Positions 21,430 to 30,062 are shown, numbered from the stretch's first letter. The stretch is 64,000 nucleotides of DNA from JACMNW01 sp963708425 (GCA_963708425.1 OY970206.1:3637727-3701726), one strand, 5' to 3'. The notes: generated by a model from the letters alone, not told the origin. Translations and numbers: made by a program.

Positions 21430-22140
21430 TTAGATTGTCAGAAGCGGCGGGGTAGGCGGTTTACCGTTCGGGTAGACCAGCCCGGCCGATATGACCAGTT
21501 TGAACGCCTCTTCCAGCGTCATATCCAGCATGATCACGTCACTGGCAGGCACGTAAACCAAAAAGCCGGAGGTCAGCGGCGTCAGGGCCACGAACACGGT
21601 AATCATGTCTTCGGTGTGCGGCAGCCGGGCTGCAATTTCACCTTTTGGTTTGGCGGCAACAAACCCCACCGCCCAAACCCCGGGGGTTGGAAACTGTACC
21701 AGACAGGTGCGATCAAAGCTTTTCTCGGTCTTGGCAAAGACGGTTTCGGCGATCTGCTTGATGCCGGTGTAAACTGAGCTGACCAGCGGCATCCGGTTCA
21801 CCAGACCTTCGGCGCGGTTGATCATGGATCGCCCGATCAGGCCCTTGGCGATCCAGCCGATGATGATGGTGAAAATCAGAAAAACGATGACGCCGACGCC
21901 GCGCAGGCTAAACTGAAAGTCGTCGCCAAAATAGTCGCGCAGCAGGGCGTCGGGTTGCCATGATCCGGGGATCAGTGGCAAAATCCAACTGTCGATCCAG
22001 CCAACCACCGTCCAAATGACATAGATCGTCAGACCAACTGGCAATACCACCACAAGCCCGGTCAAAAAGCTGGCGCGGAGGCCGGCAAACAGGCTAGGCT
22101 TCTTGAGAGGTGGCAGCAGGATAGGATTGTCGTCGGTCAT
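21430..22140 (-). CDS. DUF502 family membrane protein
   Basis: 236 residues from ATG 22140. Two transmembrane segments are visible, one at about 18-42 (FLTGLVVVLPVGLTIYVIWT) and one at about 75-95 (GVGVIVFLIFTIIIGWIAKG). They are followed by a soluble domain containing NRMPLVSSVYTGIKQIAETV and TPLTSGFLVYVPASDV, the DUF502 signature. Function unknown. A small cytoplasmic N-terminus precedes TM1. Confidence 0.88.
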   Translation of the reverse strand: MTDDNPILLPPLKKPSLFAGLRASFLTGLVVVLPVGLTIYVIWTVVGWIDSWILPLIPGSWQPDALLRDYFGDDFQFSLRGVGVIVFLIFTIIIGWIAKGLIGRSMINRAEGLVNRMPLVSSVYTGIKQIAETVFAKTEKSFDRTCLVQFPTPGVWAVGFVAAKPKGEIAARLPHTEDMITVFVALTPLTSGFLVYVPASDVIMLDMTLEEAFKLVISAGLVYPNGKPPTPPLLTI

Positions 22141-22222
22141 CGGGTGATCCTTGTTGGCGCGACGCAATGTAGGCATCCGCCATCGCAACAACAATCACTA
22201 AGATGGCCGGTATGGGTTGGGG

Positions 22223-23146
22223 CTAGGGCTTTTTACGAAGAATTGCGATCTGCGTGGCAATTGCAGCGCCAAGGCGGGCGTTTGAGCAGACCAACGCAAT
22301 GTTTGCGACCAGTGAACGACCTTGCGTCAACTCATAAATGCGTTGCAGTAGGAATGGCGTGACGGCTTTCGCAGTGATACCTTGAGCTGCGGCTTCGGCC
22401 AAGGCCGCCTCGATAATGGGGATGATTTCGGCGCGGGGAATTTCGGCTTCTCGCGGAATCGGGTTCGCGATCAGTTGACCGGCCGCTAGGCCAAGTTGTG
22501 TGCGCATCAGATGGGCGGCGGCAATTTGGGCGGGCGTGGTCATCGACAAAGGGGCAACCAGGCCGGATGACCGCGACCAGAAGGCCGGGAAATCGGTTTG
22601 GCCATAGGCGATGACCGGCACGCCGTGGGTTTCCAGCACCTCCAGCGTTTTGGGGATATCGAGAATGGCTTTGGCCCCGGCGGCCACAACGGTGACCGGG
22701 GTTTGCGCCAATTCCAGCAGGTCTGCCGACACATCGAAGGTGTATTCAGCCCCACGATGCACGCCGCCAATGCCGCCGGTGGCAAAAACTGAAATGCCCG
22801 CGAGGTGGGCACAGATCATGGTAGCGGCAACCGTGGTCGCGCCGGTTTTGCCGGTGATCAGACAAGCGGCAAGATCGGCGCGCGAGACTTTCATCACGTC
22901 TTTCGCCTGACCGAGGGATTGCAGATCGTCAGCGGTCAGGCCGATGTGGATATGACCGCCCATTATCGCGATGGTGGCGGGGACAGCCCCGTGGGTTCGA
23001 ATTTCGTCCTCAACCAGCCGCGCAGTTTCGACGTTTTGCGGGAACGGCATGCCGTGGGTGATGATGGTGGATTCGAGTGCGACCACCGGACGGTTTTCGG
23101 CCAAGGCCGAGGCGAGTTCGGCGGTGATTTTGAGGGGAAGAGTCAT
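22223..23146 (-). CDS. psuG: Pseudouridine-5'-phosphate glycosidase
   Basis: 307 residues. VVALESTIITHGMPFPQNVE at about 22-41, GKTGATTVAATM, FATGGIGGVHRGAE and AYGQTDFPAFWSRSSG are hallmark PsuG segments. The enzyme cleaves the C-C glycosidic bond of pseudouridine 5'-phosphate to uracil and ribose 5-phosphate, with an active-site lysine and a Mn2+ site. Its start overlaps the stop of the upstream kinase gene by four bases (ATGA), so the two are translationally coupled. Confidence 0.93.
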   Translation of the reverse strand: MTLPLKITAELASALAENRPVVALESTIITHGMPFPQNVETARLVEDEIRTHGAVPATIAIMGGHIHIGLTADDLQSLGQAKDVMKVSRADLAACLITGKTGATTVAATMICAHLAGISVFATGGIGGVHRGAEYTFDVSADLLELAQTPVTVVAAGAKAILDIPKTLEVLETHGVPVIAYGQTDFPAFWSRSSGLVAPLSMTTPAQIAAAHLMRTQLGLAAGQLIANPIPREAEIPRAEIIPIIEAALAEAAAQGITAKAVTPFLLQRIYELTQGRSLVANIALVCSNARLGAAIATQIAILRKKP

Positions 23147-24036
23147 GATCCGATTTCTCCAGACACGTAATCAGCGGCGGTGCGAAGGGCTTGGTTGAGC
23201 GCTTGCTCGGGTGATGCGCCGCGGCGTTCGGCGACGATGTGGGCGGCCATGAAGGTATCGCCAGCGCCGGTTACTCGGGTGACCAGAACGGGCGGCGGGG
23301 TGTCGGTGATGACGCCGGTTTTGCTGCCCATGGCGGTGGGGTGGCCGCCGTTGGTGACGAGGACGCGGGTGGCGCCGCGGGTTAGGAGGGCGGCGGCGGC
23401 GGTGGAGGCGTCGGGGAAGCGGGTTTTGGCGAGCAGGGAGGCTTCCTCCAAGTTGAGGTAGAGGGTGGCGTTGGGGTGGGCGAGGAGGGGGAGCAGACGT
23501 TCCGCCTTGCCGGGGCTGGCGGGGGCGACGCGGAGGTCGGCGGCTGCGAACAGGGCGGAGCGGGCGATTTCGGCGAGCAGGGCTTCGGTCAGGTTGCCGT
23601 CGAGGGCGATGGGGCCGGGGAAGGGGGCATCCAGCGATCCGAGGCGGCCGTCGGCGAGGGGGCGCAGGATTTTGTCACCGGCGGCCTCTAAGGAATGCGC
23701 GTCGGCGATGGCGGCGATCAGGCCGTTTGCGCCTTCGATTGCCATGTATCGGTCGGTCGGCAGGTCGTCGGAGCGGTAGATATGGGCGGTGATCAGGCCC
23801 ATGCGGGCGCAGGCGGCGACCAGATCGTCGCCTTCGGTGTCGCGGCCGATCGCGGTTAGAAGGGCGGGGGTCAGGCCGAAGCGGCGCAGAGTGATCGCGA
23901 TATTCATCGCGACGCCGCCGGCGAGGCGGGTTATGCGGCCGGGGACGTCAGAGGACAGCCGCATCGAAGTGGGAGAACGGCCGATCACGTCCCACAGGAC
24001 GGAGCCGATGCAAAGGATATCTGGGGGGGCTGTCAT
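23143..24036 (-). CDS. psuK: PfkB family carbohydrate kinase, probable pseudouridine kinase
   Basis: 297 residues from ATG 24036; a TTG at 24072 would add 12 Pro/Ser-rich residues. The ribokinase fold is shown by CIGSVLWDVIGR at the N-terminus, GGVAMNIAITLRRFG near 40-54 and the catalytic TRVTGAGDTFMAAHI near 262-276. The four-base overlap with psuG identifies it as the partner kinase that phosphorylates pseudouridine. Without that context another nucleoside kinase would be equally possible. The codons are extremely G+C-rich. Confidence 0.85.
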   Translation of the reverse strand: MTAPPDILCIGSVLWDVIGRSPTSMRLSSDVPGRITRLAGGVAMNIAITLRRFGLTPALLTAIGRDTEGDDLVAACARMGLITAHIYRSDDLPTDRYMAIEGANGLIAAIADAHSLEAAGDKILRPLADGRLGSLDAPFPGPIALDGNLTEALLAEIARSALFAAADLRVAPASPGKAERLLPLLAHPNATLYLNLEEASLLAKTRFPDASTAAAALLTRGATRVLVTNGGHPTAMGSKTGVITDTPPPVLVTRVTGAGDTFMAAHIVAERRGASPEQALNQALRTAADYVSGEIGS

Positions 24037-24511
24037 GGGGGATGTTTTGGCAAGATTGGGGGAGGGGGTCAAGGTGAGTATTTAGGCGAAAAGGAAGCCG
24101 GGAGGGGTGTGTTACCGGGATGGTAACACGCGTGTTACGCGGGTTAAGGGGTTGATTAGGTGGCGGATTGTGATTCTTGTTAAGGATATTTTAAGGGGTG
24201 TAACACGGGTTTGGGGGAGGAGGTGAGGGGCCGGATATAGCAACTGGTCGGGGCTGCAAGTCACCCACCAGCGCCGCCGCACGGGATTGGCGGGGCATTT
24301 GTTGTGGCGTGCCCATTCATCATAGTGGGGCAAATGTTGATAACTGCGCTATTACGCCAGATTTCGATTTGCCCGGGGTGCGACGCGGCATACTATTGCC
24401 CAATCATATTGTCTGGGCGCTTAAGCCGACTGCAGTTTGCTGAGTGATGGCACCAATAGAGTGCCATGTGGTTGCGGACATCGTTGTTCAATCCATTCAA
24501 GGAGGCACATA
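24037..24511. other. 475-bp intergenic region between psuK and the homocysteine S-methyltransferase gene
   Basis: Divergent spacer. It contains the second copy of the palindromic dispersed repeat (24109-24210). The right part (24330-24500) should hold the promoter of the methyltransferase gene; AAGGAGGCA at 24499-24507 is its strong ribosome binding site. No coding frame here looks real. Confidence 0.6.
24109..24210. repeat. Dispersed intergenic repeat, copy 2
   Basis: GTGTTACC (24109-24116), GGTAACAC (24122-24129) and GTGTTAC (24132-24138) form overlapping inverted repeats; the right pair gives the perfect palindrome GTAACACGCGTGTTAC (24123-24138). TACGCGGGTTAAGGGGT follows, also present at 25549, and GTGTAACAC sits at 24198-24206. 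The three half-sites allow two mutually exclusive hairpins. Confidence 0.6.
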
Positions 24512-25456
24512 ATGCATAGCAAGTCCCAAAGTTTGCTCAAGGACATCGGCACCGAGGTTTTGTTGACCGATGGCGGTCTGGAAACAGTCATGGTGTTTCT
24601 GGAAGGCCTTGATTTGCCGCAATTTGCGTCCTTTACCCTGCTGGACAGCGATGAAGGCCGCACGGCATTAACCAAATATTACAATGCGTTTCTGGATGAG
24701 GCGGTGGCGCAGCAGGCGGGGTTTGTCCTTGACACCGCCACATGGCGGGCCAGCGCGGGTTGGGGGCAGGTGATGGGGCTGGAGGCCGACCGGATTGATG
24801 CGATCAATCGCGAGGCCGTGGCCTTTGTGCGGGCCCTTCGCGCGGCACGGCCAAAGGGCCAGCACATCTTGATCAACGGGGTGATCGGGCCGCATGGCGA
24901 TGCCTATGCGCCGGATCAGGTGCTGTCGGCTGAAGCAGCGCAGAACTATCACCGCCGTCAGGTGGAGGTTTTGGCAGGATCGGGGGTTGATCTGATCAGT
25001 GCCATGACAATTTCCTCGCATGGCGAAGCGATTGGCATAGCGAAGGCGGCGGAGGTGGTGGATCAGCCTGTCACGCTGTCATTCACGGTGGAAACCGATG
25101 GGCGGCTGATTTCCGGCATGACCCTCGCAGACGCCATTCACCGGACCGACGATGCGACCGATGGCGCGCCGCTTTGGTATGGCATCAACTGCGCGCATCC
25201 GGATCATTTCCGGCATATCCTGACCGGGGATTGGGTGGACAGGATCGGGTCGGTGCGGGCGAATGCATCGCGTCTGAGCCATGCGGAACTGGATGAGGCG
25301 GCGGAGCTGGATTCTGGCGATCCGACGGAATTGGCGCGGGACTATCACCAGCTTTTGCATATCCTGCCGGGCTTGCATGTGGTGGGCGGTTGCTGCGGCA
25401 CCGATCTGCGGCATGTGGCGGCGATTGGCCGGAGTTGTTTACATCACCATCATTGA
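24512..25456 (+). CDS. Homocysteine S-methyltransferase family protein
   Basis: 314 residues from ATG 24512 with the strong Shine-Dalgarno AAGGAGG. The TIM-barrel homocysteine methyltransferase domain is shown by LLTDGGLET at about 18-26. The zinc-binding cysteines are in the INCAHP segment and in VVGGCCGTD near the end. The protein ends in an unusual CLHHHH run. It would transfer a methyl group from S-methylmethionine, betaine or a similar donor to homocysteine. The stand-alone size resembles MmuM or BhmT rather than MetH; the donor is unknown. A long stem-loop follows the stop. Confidence 0.85.
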   Translation: MHSKSQSLLKDIGTEVLLTDGGLETVMVFLEGLDLPQFASFTLLDSDEGRTALTKYYNAFLDEAVAQQAGFVLDTATWRASAGWGQVMGLEADRIDAINREAVAFVRALRAARPKGQHILINGVIGPHGDAYAPDQVLSAEAAQNYHRRQVEVLAGSGVDLISAMTISSHGEAIGIAKAAEVVDQPVTLSFTVETDGRLISGMTLADAIHRTDDATDGAPLWYGINCAHPDHFRHILTGDWVDRIGSVRANASRLSHAELDEAAELDSGDPTELARDYHQLLHILPGLHVVGGCCGTDLRHVAAIGRSCLHHHH

Positions 25457-25461
25457 GGGGG

Positions 25462-25508
25462 TGTCCCACGCCCGGAAAACGCTCTGGGGGAGCGTTTTCA
25501 GTGGGGCA
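25462..25508. terminator. Long stem-loop after the homocysteine methyltransferase gene
   Basis: A perfect 10-bp inner stem GAAAACGCTC/GAGCGTTTTC with loop TGGGG is extended by an outer TGTCCCAC/GTGGGGCA pairing (7 of 8 plus a wobble). No T-tract follows, so it may act as an mRNA 3'-end stabiliser or a Rho-assisted terminator. Confidence 0.45.
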
Positions 25509-25548
25509 CGGGCCGGGCCACTGCACGGCCTCGGGAGGGTGGTAGTGC

Positions 25549-25592
25549 TACGCGGGTTAAGGGGTGGATTTGGTCGGGTTGGTGATCCGCCA
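25549..25592. repeat. Dispersed intergenic repeat, partial copy 3
   Basis: TACGCGGGTTAAGGGGT followed by a GATT and a GGT segment is shared with the copy at 24136. Twenty-seven of the first 31 positions agree by hand count. The palindromic left half is missing. It sits between the methyltransferase and cupredoxin genes. Confidence 0.5.
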
Positions 25593-25748
25593 ACGGAGGA
25601 TTTGATTGAGTCCCGACCCAAATGGCACTGCATTTCGCAGCCCATATTGACCTAAATCAACGCCAGACCGGAGCGGCGGCGCTAGACGGAAGCGAGGGCG
25701 CTGGAACGGGCTCATCCGGAACTGGTGCCGTCCGTAGGAGTAAATAAA

Positions 25749-26201
25749 ATGACGAGACTCGCAATGTTGGTGGCCGTGCCTTTGATCGGACTGGCTTCCG
25801 CAGCCTATGCGGAGGGCGATCTGAGCCGGGCTGACCCCATTGAAATCGCTATCGAAATGGGTCAAGTTGACGCCAAGCACATGTATTTTAAACCCGAACA
25901 CATCGATCTGGAAACCGGCAAGGCCTATGTGCTCGTGTTCACCAATACCGACAAGATCAAACACGAATTCTCGGCCCCGGAATTCACCGCCCGCGTCTTC
26001 ACACGAAAAGTCGAGGTTATGGGTGCCGACGGCGAGATGATTTCGGAAGTCAAAGGTGCCATTAGCGAAATTGAAGTCGCTGGTGGTGGCACTGTCGAAT
26101 GGTTTATCGTGCCAGTTCAAACTGGCGAGAACATTCCGGTTGAATGCGCCATCGAAGGCCACAAAGAAGCCGGTATGGTGGGGACTGTGACGATCAAGTG
26201 A
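25749..26201 (+). CDS. Periplasmic cupredoxin-domain copper protein
   Basis: 150 residues from ATG 25749 (TAGGAG upstream). A signal peptide with predicted cleavage after AYA (about residue 21) is followed by a single cupredoxin domain. The type 1 copper ligands are in the right order: His72 in KHEF, Cys133 in VECAIEGH, His138 and Met143. It should be a periplasmic electron carrier of the plastocyanin/pseudoazurin type. It faces a cytochrome c gene, and a long inverted repeat lies between the two stops. Shared use in electron transfer is plausible. Confidence 0.88.
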   Translation: MTRLAMLVAVPLIGLASAAYAEGDLSRADPIEIAIEMGQVDAKHMYFKPEHIDLETGKAYVLVFTNTDKIKHEFSAPEFTARVFTRKVEVMGADGEMISEVKGAISEIEVAGGGTVEWFIVPVQTGENIPVECAIEGHKEAGMVGTVTIK

Positions 26202-26211
26202 CGCCGTGTCG

Positions 26212-26258
26212 GCAGGGCAGGCGAGGTTGCTGCGGCGGTTGCAACCTGCCCGCCCTGC
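26212..26258. terminator. Bidirectional stem-loop between cupredoxin and cytochrome c genes
   Basis: GCAGGGC (26212-26218) pairs with GCCCTGC (26252-26258), and GAGGTTGC pairs with GCAACCT inside it. It is a long, slightly interrupted stem located exactly between two convergent stop codons. There is no T-tract on either side. Confidence 0.5.
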
Positions 26259-26692
26259 TAGTCGGACTGCATCAGATCCTCGATAGCGTCGGGAATTTCG
26301 GCGTCGGAAAAAGTCTTCTGCATTTCCGCGTCGTGAATGAAGGCAACAATATCGCCAAGTTCCTTGGCCGTCAGTTCCGCCTGTTCGCCCATCCGGTCTT
26401 CTTGCATGGCGATCATCGGCCCGCTTCCCAACCACATGCGGGCGAAAAATTCGAAGGGGTTCGCCGTCTCGTCCATGTTCGCGGCATCCAGCGGGGCCGC
26501 ATCGCCGCCACCGACATCATTAATGGCGTGGCAGACGACACATTTCTTGCTGACATACAGCGCCCTGCCGTTCTGGGCATCCATCGGCGGCAACGTGATG
26601 CCGCCCGCCGGGCCGTCTTGGGCCTTAACGCCACCCGGTAAACTGGCGCAAGCCGCGACAACAGCAAGTGCCAGCAGGAAAAGCCGTGTCAC
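26258..26692 (-). CDS. c-type cytochrome, monoheme
   Basis: 144 residues from GTG 26692, which places the signal sequence TRLFLLALAVVAACASLPGG directly at the N-terminus. An ATG at 26821 would add 43 residues without family character. The heme site is CVVCH (Cys51, Cys54, His55), and a later methionine around MIAMQEDRM is the likely sixth ligand. An AAC-type lipobox within the signal raises the possibility of a lipoprotein. It is convergent with the copper protein gene. The function is periplasmic electron transfer; the partner is unknown. Confidence 0.82.
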   Translation of the reverse strand: MTRLFLLALAVVAACASLPGGVKAQDGPAGGITLPPMDAQNGRALYVSKKCVVCHAINDVGGGDAAPLDAANMDETANPFEFFARMWLGSGPMIAMQEDRMGEQAELTAKELGDIVAFIHDAEMQKTFSDAEIPDAIEDLMQSD

Positions 26693-26821
26693 GGCTGAGC
26701 CTGCCGGGATATTGAGGCCGCCGCCCTGGACTTTGCTAAGTCCAATCGGTTCGCGGTGGTTTACCGTAGGTTTGCGGGCAGCGTGGCCACCCGAGGGGCG
26801 TGACATTGGTTGCTGGTTCAT

Positions 26822-27178
26822 TTCGCCAATCTATATGTTTCAGAACGCAAAGACAGATGATTCAGAACGCAAAGACAGCGCGAACTCACCCTCCCTCTCA
26901 AAAACGGAGATTACAGAAGGCGTCTCGCTGAATAGAGCAGTCCTCGGTTCGGGCGCGTCCCTATGTCGTGCCTTGATTTGTTGGGGGTGAGGGCGGCTGA
27001 TAGGGTAGGGCTGGGCGCTCCACCCACCCCTTGCATCCCCCGCCCACTTCCCCTATACGCGCCGGACTTCACAGGTGAGGCTTGGGCTGATCGGGGAGAA
27101 ATCCCGTGATGTCCGCCGGTTGCCCCAGCAGGGGTGAGACGGCCTTGCCGAGGATTGAAACCGGAAAGGATAACGACC
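26822..27178. other. 357-bp spacer between the cytochrome c gene and rpsB
   Basis: Contains the 18-bp direct repeat listed at 26839-26878 and the rpsB leader. CCGGAAAGGA at 27161-27170 is the rpsB ribosome binding site. The leader between about 27060 and 27160 is where the S2 autoregulatory structure would be expected, but I could not fold one by eye. No gene seen. Confidence 0.5.
26839..26878. promoter_or_regulatory. Two direct copies of an 18-bp motif, period 22 bp
   Basis: TTCAGAACGCAAAGACAG occurs at 26839-26856 and again, without a mismatch, at 26861-26878. The 22-bp period is two helical turns, so both copies face the same side of the DNA. It lies upstream of the cytochrome c gene (minus strand) and could be a tandem activator site; an accidental duplication is the alternative. 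Confidence 0.45.
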
Positions 27179-27937
27179 ATGGCTCTTCCAGAGTTTTCCA
27201 TGCGTCAGCTGTTGGAAGCTGGCGTTCACTACGGCCACCAAACCGCGCGGTGGAACCCCAAGATGGGCGAATACATCTATGGGGATCGCAACGGCATCCA
27301 CATTCTTGACCTCACGCAAACCGTGCCTTTGCTGGACGCGGCGCTGAAGACTGTGCGCGATACAGTTGCCAAGGGCGGGCGTATTCTGTTCGTTGGCACC
27401 AAGCGGCAGGCGCAAAAGCCTGTGGCGGAAGCTGCGGAAAAATGCGCGCAGTATTACATGAACCACCGCTGGCTTGGCGGCACGCTGACCAACTGGCAGA
27501 CGGTGTCGAAATCGATCCAGCGGCTGAAGCAGATTGACGAGCAGATGGCGCATGGCGCCGAGGGCTTGACCAAGAAAGAGCGTCTGAACATCGAACGCGA
27601 GCAGGGCAAGCTGCAAGCCTCGCTCGGTGGTATTCGCGAAATGGGCGCGCGTCCGGACCTGCTGTTCGTGATCGACGTGGGCAAAGAAGGCCTGGCGATT
27701 TTGGAAGCGCAGAAGCTGGGCATTCCGGTGATCGGGATTGTGGATACGAATTGCTCACCCAAGGGTGTGGATTATGTGATCCCCGGCAATGATGATGCGG
27801 CGCGGGCGATTGCGCTGTATTGCGACCTGATCTCGCGCGCGGCGCTGGACGGGATGTCGGCACAGATGGGTGCGGCGGGCGTTGATCTGGGGGCGTTGGA
27901 AGACGCGCCTGTTGAAGAAGCTGTCGCTGAGGCCTGA
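27179..27937 (+). CDS. rpsB: 30S ribosomal protein S2
   Basis: 252 residues from ATG 27179 (AAAGGA upstream). It begins MALPEFSMRQLLEAGVHYGH, the conserved S2 start, followed by NPKMGEYIYGDRNGIHI, MNHRWLGGTLTNWQTV and PVIGIVDTNCSPKGVDYVIP. It binds the 30S platform near the 16S rRNA 3' end. The acidic tail EDAPVEEAVAEA is typical of alphaproteobacteria. It precedes tsf by 76 bp in the universal rpsB-tsf order. Confidence 0.98.
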   Translation: MALPEFSMRQLLEAGVHYGHQTARWNPKMGEYIYGDRNGIHILDLTQTVPLLDAALKTVRDTVAKGGRILFVGTKRQAQKPVAEAAEKCAQYYMNHRWLGGTLTNWQTVSKSIQRLKQIDEQMAHGAEGLTKKERLNIEREQGKLQASLGGIREMGARPDLLFVIDVGKEGLAILEAQKLGIPVIGIVDTNCSPKGVDYVIPGNDDAARAIALYCDLISRAALDGMSAQMGAAGVDLGALEDAPVEEAVAEA

Positions 27938-27960
27938 TTACGGGCTTCGCGTGATTGTTA

Positions 27961-27985
27961 CCCGGTGGGGTTAGCCCTGCCGGGA
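27961..27985 (+). terminator. Possible attenuator hairpin between rpsB and tsf
   Basis: CCCGG (27961-27965) can pair with CCGGG (27979-27983), with GGG/CCC pairing inside around TTAG. A moderately T-rich stretch follows. It lies in the 76-bp rpsB-tsf gap, where partial termination or RNA processing is common. Confidence 0.35.
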
Positions 27986-28013
27986 TTTCCCTATTTTATC
28001 AAGGAGAGCCGCT

Positions 28014-28910
28014 ATGGCCGTCACCGCACAGATGGTGAAAGAACTGCGCGAATCTACAGGCGCAGGCATGATGGATGCGAAGAAGGCGTTGGTTGAGACG
28101 GACGGCGACATGGAAGCTGCGGTCGATTGGCTGCGCACCAAGGGGCTTGCGAAGGCGGCGAAGAAGGCCGACCGCGTGGCGGCTGAGGGGTTGGTTGGCG
28201 TGGCTGTTGAAGGCGGGCGTGGGGTTACGGTTGAGGTGAATTCCGAGACCGACTTCGTGGCGAAGAACGCGGAATTTCAGGGGCTGGTTGCGAGTTTCAC
28301 GAAAGTGGCGCTTGGGGCGGCGGATATCGATGCTTTGCGGGCAGCGGATTTGGGAGGCAAGTCGGTTGAACTGACCTTGACCGAAGCTGTGGCGCGGATT
28401 GGCGAGAATATGAGCCTGCGGCGGATGGCGTCGGTGTCCGGTGATTATGTGGCATCATATGTGCATAATGCGGCGGCTGATGGCATGGGCAAAATCGGTG
28501 TGTTGGTGGCCGTGAAGGGCACGGACAACGGCATTGCCAAACAGATTGCGATGCACGTGGCGGCGACCAACCCGTTGGCATTGTCTGAGGCGGATCTTGA
28601 CCCGGCGGTGTTGGCGCGCGAATTGACGGTGCAGACGCAGAAGGCGATGGAAGAGAACGCAAGTTCCGCGAAGCCAAAGCCGGATGCGGTTGTGCAGAAC
28701 AACATCATTCCGGGGCGGATGAAGCGGTTCTTGTCGGAAAACACGCTGATGGGGCAAAGCTTTGTGATGAACCCAGATATCACGGTGGCTGATGCTGCTG
28801 CGGCTGCTGGCGTTACGGTTGTGGGCTTTGTGCGCATGGCTGTTGGCGAAGGCATCGAGAAGGAAAAGGAAGATTTCGCGGCTGAGGTTGCGAAGGTTCG
28901 TCAGGGCTGA
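28014..28910 (+). CDS. tsf: Translation elongation factor Ts
   Basis: 298 residues with an AAGGAGAG ribosome site. The UBA-like N-terminus MVKELRESTGAGMMDAKKAL is followed by GLVGV and the TDFVAKN signature (TETDFVAKN-type) near residue 82, then the coiled-coil-containing C-terminal half. EF-Ts is the nucleotide exchange factor of EF-Tu. A strong terminator at 28977 closes the rpsB-tsf transcript. Confidence 0.98.
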   Translation: MAVTAQMVKELRESTGAGMMDAKKALVETDGDMEAAVDWLRTKGLAKAAKKADRVAAEGLVGVAVEGGRGVTVEVNSETDFVAKNAEFQGLVASFTKVALGAADIDALRAADLGGKSVELTLTEAVARIGENMSLRRMASVSGDYVASYVHNAAADGMGKIGVLVAVKGTDNGIAKQIAMHVAATNPLALSEADLDPAVLARELTVQTQKAMEENASSAKPKPDAVVQNNIIPGRMKRFLSENTLMGQSFVMNPDITVADAAAAAGVTVVGFVRMAVGEGIEKEKEDFAAEVAKVRQG

Positions 28911-29270
28911 CGGGTTTGGCAGACGCGCTTTGATGCGTCTGCGATGACCGGAAGGCATTGATGTGGGAAAAAATGAGCGGTGCAACCCCCAGGGCTGCAC
29001 CGCTTTTGCTTGCCAGACGCGCGTGCCATTGGGGATGGGGACAGCGTCGGCAGTTGGGGGTCGATGCGCCGGATCTAATGGACCATTGCACCGTCTTCGT
29101 CAGTCTGGGGCATCTGGAGGGAGCTGCCAGGCGCCGTTGGGGTGCAGGCAGGGTCTAACGTAATTGCGTTCTCACCCGGCCTGCTGTTCCTTTGGCTAAA
29201 GCCACCACTCACGGAACAAGGATAGGTTGGCGCTTTACGTAACGGAAGGAAAGTCAGGGAAACCCTACCT
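28911..29270. other. 360-bp region between tsf and the LuxR gene
   Basis: Two stem-loops follow tsf: GCAGACGC/GCGTCTGC at 28919-28942 without a T-tract, and the true terminator at 28977-29007. The rest, up to the end of the minus-strand LuxR gene, shows no coding frame or repeat that I can support. Confidence 0.6.
28977..29007 (+). terminator. Rho-independent terminator of the rpsB-tsf operon
   Basis: 8-bp perfect stem GCGGTGCA/TGCACCGC with an 11-nt loop, followed by TTTT-GCTT. Confidence 0.8.
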
Positions 29271-30062
29271 TCACAGCTGTTCCAGCGCAGCCAGCGGGGC
29301 ATCGCGATTGGCCGGCTGAAAAATCATATTCAGCATCGCCCCCTTGGCAACCGCCTGTGCCGTGGTTTCTACATCCAGCGCATCACGTGCAAGGCGCAGG
29401 TGCTTTTCGATCATCGCGGGCGACACACCCATCAGAATTGCGATGTCTTGCGCGGTTTTACCATCGGCGACCCATTCCAGCGCCTCGCGCTGCCGCAGGG
29501 TTAGCGGGCGGCGGCGGGTTGGCATCGGTAATTGCGAGATTTTGAGGTGCATCATGTTGGCGACGGCCATAATCTCTTCGTTATGGGCGGCCCATATGGC
29601 ATCGACGTCATCATGGCTTAGCCCGACATCGGCGATCATGCCGAGCGCCCCTTTTGAGCGCGACGAGGTTTCGGGAAAGCTGATCGACATGCCGGCCACG
29701 ACGCCAAGAGTTCTGTTCTGGCGCACAGCGTCCATTTCATCGGGTGATAGAGTTCCGGCCTCGTACGCCTCTTGCACCCAGCGCCATGTTGTATAGCCGA
29801 CGTTCTTGGTGACCCAGCGATACACTGGGGTCCGGGCATAAAGCCCGCCGCGGAAATAACGCTGCGCATATTCGGCACTTGCGGTTGTTAAAAACAACAC
29901 ATCATCAGGATCGCCGATAGAGCGATCATAGCGAAACTTGGTAAACCCGTAATTCAAACGCGAAAACCCGAGCGGGCTTAGGTGCGAGACAGCAAGATCC
30001 CAGATCACCTCAACCGAAGGAGCGGCAGCAATACGCCCTAGAAGCGCCAGTACTCCTGACAC
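29271..30062 (-). CDS. LuxR family regulator with autoinducer-binding domain
   Basis: 263 residues from GTG 30062 preceded by AAAGGA. The N-terminal autoinducer-binding-like domain contains LSPLGFSRLNYGFTKFRY and the W/Y/P pattern of that fold; RTLGVVAGMSISFPE is its second half. The C-terminal HTH is LTLRQREALEWVADGKTAQD, then MGVSPAMIEKHLRLARDAL. No luxI-type synthase lies nearby, so it is an orphan that may sense an acyl-homoserine lactone made elsewhere, or another ligand. It is transcribed toward the tsf terminator. Confidence 0.88.
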   Translation of the reverse strand: MSGVLALLGRIAAAPSVEVIWDLAVSHLSPLGFSRLNYGFTKFRYDRSIGDPDDVLFLTTASAEYAQRYFRGGLYARTPVYRWVTKNVGYTTWRWVQEAYEAGTLSPDEMDAVRQNRTLGVVAGMSISFPETSSRSKGALGMIADVGLSHDDVDAIWAAHNEEIMAVANMMHLKISQLPMPTRRRPLTLRQREALEWVADGKTAQDIAILMGVSPAMIEKHLRLARDALDVETTAQAVAKGAMLNMIFQPANRDAPLAALEQL

